A stretch of 16,193 nucleotides of DNA from DATDVH01 sp035290045 (lineage in GTDB: Bacteria; Patescibacteriota; Microgenomatia; UBA1406; HO2-37-13b): contig DATDVH010000008.1 of NCBI GenBank assembly GCA_035290045.1, forward strand, positions 1 through 16,193, written 5' to 3'. Below are positions 1 to 6,819 of the stretch, one piece after another. The stretch's first letter is position 1. The number at the start of each line of letters is the position of its first letter. The notes under the pieces were generated by a model. The model ran no database searches, was not told the origin of the DNA, and saw only the letters and a list, made by a program, of their open reading frames with translations. The translations under genes and the position numbers were made by a program.

Positions 1-2
1 AT

Positions 3-2666
3 CAGACAATTCAATTGGCATATTTTGGATACGTTAAAAGACGTGTAATAAGACATATGGAACAACGAGAAAATGGAATAAAACAAACTGTATTATCGCA
101 ACAAGAACTACAATATATCCAGATAGGCGCCGATATCCGCAGACGTCAAATTCGTATATCAACAGAATTGACACAATTGAAACAGGGACAATTCTTCACA
201 GAAACGATGAAGGAATATCACGAAAAAACCTTTGCTTTAATCATGCAGGAGATGACAGGAAAAATTAAGGAAAAAAGATTGCCTCAACAAGCTCATTCGC
301 AAGTCAATAGCTTACTGGAGCAAGCGAAAAATGCAGAAGATGCAGGCAACCTTACCTTGTCGGCTTTTTACTATGCCCAAGTAGCCAAACTACAAGAAGA
401 TGCTGATCTTGATTATAGCAACGCTCTTGAACTGGCCAAAAAATCTGTTGATAAGAGAAAACAAATATCTACATTTCATTTTAGTTCATCTGATTTGTTG
501 CCAGAGGCTATAATTATAGGAATAGAAAAGAGAATGAACGAAAAAATTACTGTCCCCGAGTCAAAAATGGTCGCTAAAGCAATCGTTGCAAAACCTCAAA
601 ATATGCGACTTCTTACCGATTATGCTCTTGTTCTTTCGGAAAGAGAACGGGAAAACTTTATCAATGTTTTTCCGGAGAACGAAAGATTAAAAATTTCTGC
701 CTTGATAGATAAGGAATTAAGCGGTGTACTCAATCAAAAAGACTTTAACGAAGAGTCGGAGTTGGCGCAAAAAAATATCCTGATGAACAGAATAGAGCAA
801 CAGCTTGGGGCGATGATTGAGTCGCCGACTGAAGAGGGATTGAATACATGGATAGTGAAAACTTTGAGTGAGAGTTTGTCTTTACTCAATGATGAAGAGC
901 ATAAGAATAAAATAATCTTAAAAACCATTGGAGAAAAAGGACTAAAAATCGAAAAGGATAAAACTGCTCACATGAGAAAAATTTCTTTTGCCGCTCGCAT
1001 TATCAAGACATTGATTGATAATGATATTGCTAAAGGAGCCACTGTGGGAATGAAATTTTTGGCAAAAAAAGAAATTCCTCCACACTTGTTTACGTATTTC
1101 TGCCGAAAACTCATGAAGGAAAAGTATCTGACAGAACACCTTGAAAAGCATCTTAACGAGCCAGACAATTTTCCATTTTTAAGACATCTTTTAACCCGTT
1201 ATCCCAGTCTATTTAATACGGTAATTGATACTGTCTCTCAGGTAAAAAATTATCCCCTTGTTACACATCAAGAAGAAATATTTCAGGCTATAGAGGACTT
1301 GGATACGTTAACGCCGATTATTTTTGAGAGATACCGTTTTGCTGATCAAACAGAGAGGAAAGAATTGGGGATAAAAATAAAAGCCTTAAAAAAGCAATTT
1401 TTTCTTAATATACCAATAAAAAATATTCTTCAAAACCATGATAGAGAAATTCTCTCGGAGATGGTATATGCGGCTTATAGACCGATTGGCATAAGTTTTG
1501 AACAGACAAAACTTTTACTTGAGAGAATTGATGATCAAACAGATGATTTGAAAAAGTATATTTTTCCACTAAATGGATACGATTTTGATCTGCAAAAAGA
1601 ACAAGTGTATAGTCTAAAGACTAACGAAAGACTTGATATGCTTCTTCTTGCATCCTATAAAGAATTATTTTCACATGGGTCAGTGGTAGAAAATACTGAT
1701 ATAAGTGAAACTGCGGCATGTTTGAAAAAAATTGCTAAAGCTGGGTTTACTCTTCAAGAAAAAGAGATTGTTCATATATTAAATCTGATTGTCAATGATG
1801 AAATGATAGTTGATTTTATCAATAAATACCCCACAATTGCATCGGAGACTAGTTTCAACTATCTCAATGAGCTAAAAGAAATTTTTGGCATTTATATGAA
1901 AGATAATTATATACATAGATTAAATAATTTTTTAAGCGCCCATCCGGCTGTGCTTGAGTCTCTTTCAAAAACACTTGCGAATCCACAAAGACGTGAGATG
2001 TTGAAGCGTAATCTTGCTAAAATAGACGCCGACTCCGATATACAATGGGAACGTCTATCAAACGAAAAAACGCATATTGCGCTTGTTTTGAGCCGTTTAA
2101 TCACACACAAGGTTTTTACACCAATCATTCGCACAATTGATGCGAATCTTAGAAAATTTGAAACAACAAGCGGTAAACAAGCAGGAAATCAGTCGGCTCT
2201 ACTCTTAAAAGCATATATTTCCAAAAATGCCGGGTCTTTTTTTGCCAAAGCATCAGCCGGTATTTGCACCGCTGAAGACATTGGTCTTTTTGAAAAATCA
2301 GGACATTTCCATATAAATATTGTTGAAAATGACGAAAAAGTAGTGGGTAATAATCAAGCATATATTATCACTGAAGGCAATAAAAAATCTTTGGTTTTGA
2401 GAGGATTTAACCCCAGATCGGATTTTATAAGCAAGATTGATGTTGAGAACTACTGTGAAAAAGTTATAAGCATCGGAAGGCAATTTCAAGAGGACAATAC
2501 ATTACATAAACTATATATTACTGAACAAGGCTCTTGGCATGCTTTATCCAATAGAGAGGAAGTCGCGCGTTACTTGACAAAAAAATATTGCAAAGAAAAA
2601 AACAAAACACCTTATACTCTGCAGGTTGCGAGTAATCATAGTATTCATACTCTTTACGAGATTTAA
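3..2666 (+). CDS. Large helical protein of unknown function, possibly 5'-partial
   Basis: I do not recognise this protein. The frame is open from base 3 to the stop at 2664-2666; possible starts are TTG at 15 and ATG at 57, but the gene may continue upstream of the window. With the TTG start it has 883 residues. It is rich in charged and Leu/Ile residues and predicted mostly helical by eye, with no signal peptide or membrane segment. Residues about 95-150 contain an Ala-rich helical hairpin (QAKNAEDAGNLTLSAFYYAQ) that looks like a TPR or similar repeat. The last ~165 residues differ: alternating hydrophobic strands around HFHINIVENDEKVVGNNQAYI and SLVLRGFNPRSDF could be a small alpha/beta domain, perhaps distantly GNAT-like. 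That is only an impression. It lies 22 bases upstream of the next small gene and could be co-transcribed with it. I am confident it is coding because of its length and its consistent frame. Confidence 0.85.
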   Translation, partial: QTIQLAYFGYVKRRVIRHMEQRENGIKQTVLSQQELQYIQIGADIRRRQIRISTELTQLKQGQFFTETMKEYHEKTFALIMQEMTGKIKEKRLPQQAHSQVNSLLEQAKNAEDAGNLTLSAFYYAQVAKLQEDADLDYSNALELAKKSVDKRKQISTFHFSSSDLLPEAIIIGIEKRMNEKITVPESKMVAKAIVAKPQNMRLLTDYALVLSERERENFINVFPENERLKISALIDKELSGVLNQKDFNEESELAQKNILMNRIEQQLGAMIESPTEEGLNTWIVKTLSESLSLLNDEEHKNKIILKTIGEKGLKIEKDKTAHMRKISFAARIIKTLIDNDIAKGATVGMKFLAKKEIPPHLFTYFCRKLMKEKYLTEHLEKHLNEPDNFPFLRHLLTRYPSLFNTVIDTVSQVKNYPLVTHQEEIFQAIEDLDTLTPIIFERYRFADQTERKELGIKIKALKKQFFLNIPIKNILQNHDREILSEMVYAAYRPIGISFEQTKLLLERIDDQTDDLKKYIFPLNGYDFDLQKEQVYSLKTNERLDMLLLASYKELFSHGSVVENTDISETAACLKKIAKAGFTLQEKEIVHILNLIVNDEMIVDFINKYPTIASETSFNYLNELKEIFGIYMKDNYIHRLNNFLSAHPAVLESLSKTLANPQRREMLKRNLAKIDADSDIQWERLSNEKTHIALVLSRLITHKVFTPIIRTIDANLRKFETTSGKQAGNQSALLLKAYISKNAGSFFAKASAGICTAEDIGLFEKSGHFHINIVENDEKVVGNNQAYIITEGNKKSLVLRGFNPRSDFISKIDVENYCEKVISIGRQFQEDNTLHKLYITEQGSWHALSNREEVARYLTKKYCKEKNKTPYTLQVASNHSIHTLYEI

Positions 2667-2688
2667 ACATTTTTTTAATATAAATAAA

Positions 2689-3294
2689 ATGATTAAGGAT
2701 CAAGAATTTTTTTCTCCTCACGTAGAAAAAGACAGTTTTGCTAAAAAAAAGGCAAAAGTAGATGATTTCTTAAAACGCGAAGCAAAAAACGAAGTTGGTT
2801 TAGGTGGGTTTGAAAATGAAGGAAAGTTAGATGAAAATATTAAAGAGATTACAATAAAAATGAATCAACTGCCCTTTTTATATACAATACAAACTTGTGG
2901 TGGTCATATGCACACAAGAGAAACAATAAAAGATAAGTATTCTTATACAGATAAAAAATTTTTACAACTTCCTCCCGTAAATACCGCCTTTTATCAATCT
3001 GGTTATATCGGTTTTGAAACAACAAAGGACACACAAAGTCAGAGTTTTATTGATAAATTAAAAAATCTGGTGAGTCAATTTAAAGGAGCAACATTGTTTG
3101 ATCCAACTACTGAAACGGAACCAGAACGTCAAGAGCTGCCTTATGATTTAAAATTTGGTGAAGGTGGTTCGATTAGAGGTATTGATATCCAAAAAGCCAA
3201 AGCATTAGAATTAAAGAGAGAAAAATTTAAAGAAGAATTAGGAAAATTGATAGACGCATTTTTACAAACATATGATGAAAACATATTAACGTGA
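2689..3294 (+). CDS. Hypothetical protein, 201 aa, with Cys/His motif
   Basis: Function unknown. I chose ATG 2689 over the upstream ATG at 2626, because the earlier one lies inside the end of the preceding gene and would add a spurious 21-residue hydrophobic stretch; from 2689 the protein has 201 residues. The N-terminal part (about residues 1-45) is charged. A central region contains LPFLYTIQTCGGHMHTRE, where the clustered Cys and two His could bind a metal or form an active site. It is followed by an aromatic-rich strand region (AFYQSGYIGFETTKD) and a C-terminal Lys/Glu-rich helix. The sequence looks like a small cytosolic alpha/beta protein. It follows the large helical protein after 22 bases, so the two may form an operon. 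No family can be named from sequence alone. Confidence 0.75.
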   Translation: MIKDQEFFSPHVEKDSFAKKKAKVDDFLKREAKNEVGLGGFENEGKLDENIKEITIKMNQLPFLYTIQTCGGHMHTRETIKDKYSYTDKKFLQLPPVNTAFYQSGYIGFETTKDTQSQSFIDKLKNLVSQFKGATLFDPTTETEPERQELPYDLKFGEGGSIRGIDIQKAKALELKREKFKEELGKLIDAFLQTYDENILT

Positions 3295-3317
3295 ATTACG
3301 AAATTCAAAATTAAATT

Positions 3318-3344
3318 GTCACTCTGAGCTTGACGAAGAGTGAC
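3318..3344. repeat. Palindromic intergenic repeat (GAGCTTGACGA loop)
   Basis: An 8-bp perfect inverted repeat (GTCACTCT at 3318-3325, AGAGTGAC at 3337-3344) encloses GAGCTTGACGA. It closely resembles a palindrome of the form CACCCTGAGCTTGTCGAAGGGTG that I know as a recurrent interspersed intergenic element in many bacteria and metagenome genomes. It has no adjacent U-tract, so it is not a convincing terminator. It lies just after a hypothetical gene and next to a second palindrome and a transposase remnant. Confidence 0.6.
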
Positions 3345-3353
3345 TCAAACCTG

Positions 3354-3370
3354 CCTGTCCTGCAGACAGG
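3354..3370. repeat. Second short palindrome, CCTGTC/GACAGG
   Basis: CCTGTC (3354-3359) and GACAGG (3365-3370) form a 6-bp stem over the 5-base loop CTGCA. The G+C content is far above that of the surroundings. It sits 9 bases after the first palindrome and just before the truncated end of the transposase remnant, so the two palindromes together look like a composite repeat that may mark the breakpoint of that remnant. Confidence 0.5.
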
Positions 3371-3378
3371 GATTGTTG

Positions 3379-3591
3379 TCATGATTCGTCCAGCTCAATT
3401 TCACCTCGTAAGAGTTCTTCTTTCCGGTTTGTTGCCTCAGCAATTTTGATTCGTATCTTCTTAAAGGATCTATTAATCGAATTCCTGTGAATACCGGTAT
3501 GTTTTGCAATCTGTAATGTTGGTAATCCTAAAACAAAACAGTCTAAAAGATGTCTGTATTTCCTATGTGTTAATTTGCTATACTTGAACAT
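3379..3591 (-). pseudogene. Transposase N-terminal remnant (IS1595/ISXO2-like)
   Basis: This minus-strand frame of 70 codons carries a helix-turn-helix of the kind found near the N-terminus of IS1595/ISXO2-like transposases (LQIAKHTGIHRNSINRSFKK, about residues 26-45). It ends in GEIELDES, which looks like the motif around the first catalytic Asp of the DDE domain, normally followed by YFGG. Here a TGA follows at once and the sequence runs into the palindromic repeats, so nearly all of the catalytic domain is missing. The start is supported by a Shine-Dalgarno AGAGGTG (plus-strand 3596-3602) four bases before the ATG, unlike the native genes of this window, which mostly lack one. This suggests foreign origin. 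It is an inactive remnant; a small standalone DNA-binding protein is a less likely alternative. Confidence 0.65.
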
Positions 3592-3635
3592 ATTGCACCT
3601 CTTATCCTACAGGGTTTCATAATTTCAGGTGCAAT
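3592..3635. repeat. Inverted repeat ATTGCACCT/AGGTGCAAT
   Basis: A perfect 9-bp inverted repeat (3592-3600 and 3627-3635) with a 26-base spacer lies between the divergent starts of the transposase remnant and the acetyltransferase-like gene. It overlaps the Shine-Dalgarno of the transposase. It may be part of the insertion-sequence end, or an operator for the transposase gene. No matching copy was seen on the other side of the remnant, as expected if that end was deleted. Confidence 0.5.
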
Positions 3636-3649
3636 TGCCTTTAATTAAT

Positions 3650-4203
3650 ATGAATGAAACAATATTGATTCCACAAAATACAATAGAAAGACCACCTGTT
3701 AAATTAACATTAGCCAAAACAACAAATGTGCATGAGGCTTTAGGTTTTATTTGGAAAATACCATTTGAAAAAGAATATAATGACTGGACAAACAGGATAT
3801 CTAAATTCATAGAAGAATATAGCGGAAATTGGAAACTAATATACATTTATGACAATGAAGGAACAAATTCTGGCTTTTGTATAATTTCAGACTCAAAAGG
3901 CAAGTTAAAGAAATGGAGCAAAAAATTTCAATCTGCTGGATGGATTCAGACTCCTGTTAATATAAATACCTCAGTGCAATTTACATATTTTATGTTTTTC
4001 CCGAAAAACGCGCACGTGGTATTGGAACAGAAGCAATCGAAATGATAAAAACTGAACAACGTGAACAAGGCAAAGAAAAAATGTATGGTTTTTCAAGATA
4101 CTCTCATGTTATGCCGTTGTATCAAAAAACTGGGGCAAAAATAATAAATCAAGAACAGTTAGAAAATGAAACAAGAACTTATTATTATTGGTACCTAATA
4201 TAA
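3650..4203 (+). pseudogene. GNAT-like N-acetyltransferase, frameshifted
   Basis: Two overlapping frames together make a GNAT-type acetyltransferase of about 184 residues. The first runs from ATG 3650 (a GTG at 3629 is possible) and ends as FTYFMFFPKN, then reads nonsense to a stop at 4043-4045. The second frame is open only after a TAA near 3960; it continues with FPEKRARGIGTEAIEMIK, a recognisable acetyl-CoA binding motif A (R-x-x-G-x-G), then MPLYQKTGAKII, the usual C-terminal motif B, and stops at 4201-4203. The shift must lie between about 3962 and 4008, where TTTTT, CCC and AAAAA runs make a single lost base likely. The cause could be true decay or an assembly or sequencing error. Substrate unknown. 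It sits next to an insertion-sequence remnant, in a degraded patch upstream of the ribosomal operon. Confidence 0.65.
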
Positions 4204-4215
4204 TACTATTCGTTC

Positions 4216-4243
4216 TTGTAATTTCAAGCAGATAGTATATAAT
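4216..4243 (+). promoter_or_regulatory. Sigma-70-like promoter of the ribosomal operon
   Basis: A perfect -10 box TATAAT (4238-4243) lies 16 bases after TTGTAA (4216-4221), a 4/6 match to the -35 consensus. Transcription would begin near 4250 and give a leader of about 94 bases before rplC. It is the best-placed promoter for the long gene run that follows. No mapping data are available. Confidence 0.6.
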
Positions 4244-4253
4244 AGTCTTAAAT

Positions 4254-4285
4254 GATAAAAAAACTTTTTATCAAATGGTTTTTTT
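4254..4285 (+). promoter_or_regulatory. Leader 5' hairpins with alternative A/U pairings
   Basis: GATAAAAA (4254-4261) pairs perfectly with TTTTTATC (4265-4272) over a 3-base loop. Alternatively AAAAAAAC (4257-4264) can pair with GTTTTTTT (4278-4285). The two pairings exclude each other. Both are A-U rich and weak; they may only be a by-product of base composition, but they sit directly at the 5' end of the predicted rplC leader. Confidence 0.35.
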
Positions 4286-4295
4286 GAGTTTATTT

Positions 4296-4329
4296 CAGAT
4301 TGGAAGGAAAGGTTAAACACCCCAATCTG
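4296..4329 (+). promoter_or_regulatory. Candidate antiterminator hairpin in the rplC leader
   Basis: CAGATTGG (4296-4303) is perfectly complementary to CCAATCTG (4322-4329), giving an 8-bp stem with an 18-base purine-rich loop. The 3' arm uses bases of both arms and the loop of the terminator hairpin at 4319-4333, so the two structures cannot coexist. This geometry is that of a transcription attenuator. An unknown factor, possibly an operon-encoded r-protein such as L4 (which regulates the S10 operon in E. coli), could choose between them; that part is inference. Confidence 0.5.
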
Positions 4330-4338
4330 GGGTTTTTT
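4319..4338 (+). terminator. Intrinsic terminator abutting the rplC start
   Basis: ACCCC (4319-4323) and GGGGT (4329-4333) form a 5-bp GC-rich stem over a 5-base loop and run straight into TTTTT (4334-4338), then GTTTT. The rplC ATG follows 5 bases after the last base of the U-tract. Any transcript of rplC with a leader must read through it, which argues for conditional termination rather than the simple end of the upstream gene. Confidence 0.55.
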
Positions 4339-4343
4339 GTTTT

Positions 4344-5006
4344 ATGAAAGGATTTATTTTAGGACAAAAATCAATACAAGAGCAGGTATTCACCGATGAA
4401 GGAGAACGGATTCCTGTAACTCATATTAGTATAAATCCTTGTTATCTTATTGATATTAAAACTTTAAAAAAAGACGGATATAATGCCGTTCTTTTAGGAA
4501 GTGGGGTCACAAAAAAAACTCAGAAACCCACATACGGAAAATTACTAAAAGCGGGGATCAAAACTCCGCTTCGTTTTTTACGGGAGATTAGATTGGCAAA
4601 AGATACACAATTTATTCAAAAAGAAGAAAAAATGGGCATACAATGTGGTGAACAATCATTGATGGTGGGGGATGAGGTCAAAACATCACTGTTTTTTAAG
4701 AAAGGTGACCGTATTGTTTTAACGGGTATTTCAAAAGGAAAAGGATTTGCAGGAGTGGTGAAGCGCCATGGATTCAAAGGAGGTCCGCGCACTCATGGAC
4801 AATCGGACCGCGAGCGAGCACCTGGTTCAATCGGACAGACAACTACTCCGGGAAGAGTATATAGGGGGAAGCGTATGGCAGGTCGTATGGGCGGAGATAC
4901 CATAACAATTAAAAATGTACTGGTGGTTGAGTCTACTGATCATACATTGATCGTAAAAGGATCAGTTCCTGGGGCGAGAAAAGGATTGCTCATAATTAAA
5001 AGTTAA
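4344..5006 (+). CDS. rplC: 50S ribosomal protein L3 (uL3)
   Basis: L3 binds 23S rRNA near its 3' end early in 50S assembly, and its central loop reaches toward the peptidyl-transferase centre. The 220-residue product starts with the family-typical MKGFILGQKSIQEQVF, and residues about 130-175 carry the most conserved block (GFAGVVKRHGFKGG, APGSIGQTTTPGRVYRGK, MAGRMGG). The start is fixed by this N-terminus although no Shine-Dalgarno is present; the purine-rich GGAAGGAAAGG lies some 30 bases upstream, in the leader. It is the first gene of the r-protein run. In most bacteria rpsJ (S10) precedes it, but not here. Expression is probably controlled by the overlapping leader hairpins. Confidence 0.97.
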   Translation: MKGFILGQKSIQEQVFTDEGERIPVTHISINPCYLIDIKTLKKDGYNAVLLGSGVTKKTQKPTYGKLLKAGIKTPLRFLREIRLAKDTQFIQKEEKMGIQCGEQSLMVGDEVKTSLFFKKGDRIVLTGISKGKGFAGVVKRHGFKGGPRTHGQSDRERAPGSIGQTTTPGRVYRGKRMAGRMGGDTITIKNVLVVESTDHTLIVKGSVPGARKGLLIIKS

Positions 5007-5033
5007 AAATGAAAAGTTAAAAGTCCTTTTGAT

Positions 5034-5747
5034 ATGGACAACAAAAAGACACAAAAGATATTACCGTTGAAAAGATATAAAGAAGATAAAGTGAAGACCG
5101 AAAAAAAATCTTTCTTGGATATCACAGTGCATAATGTGGGTGGTGAAGAAATAAGTAAAACGATATTACCAAAGGAGATTTTTGATGTGAAAGTAAGCGA
5201 CGTGCTTTTAGCTCTCTATGTGAGGGTATATCTTGCAAATCAGCGGAGAGGAACTCAATCAGTCAAAACAAGGGCAGAAGTTATCGGCTCAACGAGAAAA
5301 ATTTATCGCCAAAAAGGCACTGGGAGGGCGCGTCACGGAAGTCGTAAAGCTCCTATTTTTGTTGGAGGAGGATCTGCACACGCACCAAAACCTCGAGATT
5401 ATTCTCTCAAAATGAACAAAAAACAAAAAACTAAAACACTGTATGGCGCCCTATCTCAAAAAGCAAAAGAGGGGAAAATTACTATTATAGAAGGTCTTCT
5501 TGACATTAAGCCAAAAACAAAACAGATGATTGAGATTCTCAAAAAAGTATCACTTGACCAGAAGAAACGACTTCTTCTTATTGCTCCGTTAAAAAATACC
5601 CATGCTTTACAAAGCGCATCCAGAAATATAAGAGAGATTGAGTACATATCGGTAAGATCATTAAACGCTTATACAATCTTAAAATGTTCCCAACTTATTT
5701 TTGCAAAAGAAGCATTGTCAGAATTTCCACAAAAAACTATACTATGA
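5034..5747 (+). CDS. rplD: 50S ribosomal protein L4 (uL4)
   Basis: L4 binds 23S rRNA domain I and its long loop lines the exit tunnel; in E. coli it also represses the S10 operon. The 237-residue product has the characteristic loop (residues about 80-120: RAEVIGSTRKIYRQKGTGRA, then HGSRKAPIFVGGG) and the C-terminal alpha/beta globular part (TIIEGLLDIKPKTKQM). The first ~28 residues (MDNKKTQKILPLKRYKEDKV onward) are a Lys-rich extension before the usual beginning near LDITVHNVGGEE. No internal ATG fits better, so I keep the extended start. It ends in an ATGA overlap with rplW, so the two are likely translationally coupled. Confidence 0.95.
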   Translation: MDNKKTQKILPLKRYKEDKVKTEKKSFLDITVHNVGGEEISKTILPKEIFDVKVSDVLLALYVRVYLANQRRGTQSVKTRAEVIGSTRKIYRQKGTGRARHGSRKAPIFVGGGSAHAPKPRDYSLKMNKKQKTKTLYGALSQKAKEGKITIIEGLLDIKPKTKQMIEILKKVSLDQKKRLLLIAPLKNTHALQSASRNIREIEYISVRSLNAYTILKCSQLIFAKEALSEFPQKTIL

Positions 5748-6031
5748 AACAATATGATGTTATCAAAAGACCAATAATTACAGAAAGCGCATTACAAAAA
5801 GTTAAATCTTCAGTTTATTCTTTTTATGTGCATACTCATGCTACAAAACATCAAATAAAAGAAACCATAGAGAAGCTTTTCGATGTTATCGTAAAAGGAG
5901 TACATACTCATGTTCGCAAAGGAAAACTGAAAAAAAAAGGAAAACGAATGATCAAGACACGTATGACTGACACTAAAATAGCATATATACATGTTTCAAA
6001 GGGAAAGATTGATCTTTTCCCACAAGCATAA
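5744..6031 (+). CDS. rplW: 50S ribosomal protein L23 (uL23)
   Basis: L23 sits at the tunnel exit and docks trigger factor and SRP. I start it at ATG 5744, which overlaps the rplD stop by four bases and gives the expected beginning MKQYDVIKRPIITESALQKV; the longer frame from 5684 lies inside rplD. The product has 95 residues, usual for bacteria, with SSVYSFYVHTHATKHQIKET followed by the basic loop (VRKGKLKKKGKRM) that inserts toward the tunnel, and a C-terminal strand (KIAYIHVSKGKIDLF). It has no Shine-Dalgarno sequence and relies on coupling and a -1 U. Confidence 0.95.
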   Translation: MKQYDVIKRPIITESALQKVKSSVYSFYVHTHATKHQIKETIEKLFDVIVKGVHTHVRKGKLKKKGKRMIKTRMTDTKIAYIHVSKGKIDLFPQA

Positions 6032-6036
6032 ATACT

Positions 6037-6816
6037 ATGAATATTTCTCATTCAATCATTCAAAAAACAGGAGATCCAGAAAAAAATCTCATAGAGATCT
6101 TAAAAAAACATTCAGGAAGAGATGCATTAGGTCATATATCTGTGCGTCATCAAGGGGGAAGACAAAAAAGATATTATCGTATCATTGATTTTAAGCGTAA
6201 CAAGAGGAATGAGGTAGGTACAATTATAGGTATTGAATATGATCCAGGAAGAACTGCGAATATCGCGCTTATTGAGTATGCTGATGGGGAGAGGCGATAT
6301 ATTTTACATCCTGAGGGATTACGAAAGGGAGATAGTATTAACGCAGGCGAATCAGTTGAAGTGAAGGTTGGTAATGCACTTCCCCTTCGCGCTATTCCTA
6401 TAGGAACATTTATTCACAACATAGAGCTTTATCCTTCTCATGGTGGTCAAATCATTCGGAGTGCTGGAGGATATGCAACTATTATTTCAAAAGATGAACG
6501 TTATGCACATGTCAAACTTCCTTCAAAAGAAGTCCGCAAAATTATGATAAATTCATATGCAACTATCGGACAGATTAGTAATATCGGACATAAATTAGAG
6601 AGTATAGGGAAAGCAGGAAGAAAACGCTTGATGGGTATTCGTCCCACAGTCCGTGGAGTTGCTCAAAACCCACGTTCGCATCCACACGGTGGAGGAGAAG
6701 GTAAATCAGGTGAGGGTATGATTCCCAAAACCCCGTGGGGCAAACTCGCACGGGGAGGAAAAACCAGAAAACCCAAAAAATGGACAAATCAATTTATCGT
6801 CAAAAGCAGAAAATAA
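6037..6816 (+). CDS. rplB: 50S ribosomal protein L2 (uL2)
   Basis: L2 is needed for subunit association and for peptidyl-transferase centre assembly. At 259 residues it is somewhat shorter than the ~275 of most bacteria; the loss is in the N-terminal tail. Recognisable blocks are GRDALGHISVRHQGGRQKRY, RIIDFKRNKRNEVG, EYDPGRTANIALIEYADGER and, near the C-terminus, SHPHGGGEG. His215 of the HPHGGGE motif corresponds to E. coli His229, the conserved residue near the catalytic centre. In most bacteria rpsS follows directly. Here rplV follows after only 3 bases, because rpsS is elsewhere in the operon. Confidence 0.97.
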   Translation: MNISHSIIQKTGDPEKNLIEILKKHSGRDALGHISVRHQGGRQKRYYRIIDFKRNKRNEVGTIIGIEYDPGRTANIALIEYADGERRYILHPEGLRKGDSINAGESVEVKVGNALPLRAIPIGTFIHNIELYPSHGGQIIRSAGGYATIISKDERYAHVKLPSKEVRKIMINSYATIGQISNIGHKLESIGKAGRKRLMGIRPTVRGVAQNPRSHPHGGGEGKSGEGMIPKTPWGKLARGGKTRKPKKWTNQFIVKSRK

Positions 6817-6819
6817 CAT

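Noticed and set aside
734..1168. Minus-strand frames of 64-69 codons inside the large unknown gene
   Set aside because: They lie wholly within a long plus-strand frame, are Phe/Ser-rich shadows of Lys/Glu-rich coding sequence, and show no domain.
3318..3344. The GTCACTCT/AGAGTGAC palindrome as a terminator
   Set aside because: No T-run follows it, and its central sequence matches a dispersed intergenic repeat type.
4005..4011. Programmed -1 frameshifting at GAAAAAC in the acetyltransferase
   Set aside because: The heptamer does not fit X XXY YYZ (the first base is G), and no downstream stimulatory structure was evident.
5003..5023. AAAAGTTAAAA direct repeats after rplC as a CRISPR or regulatory array
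   Set aside because: There are only two short low-complexity copies without spacers; slippage explains them.
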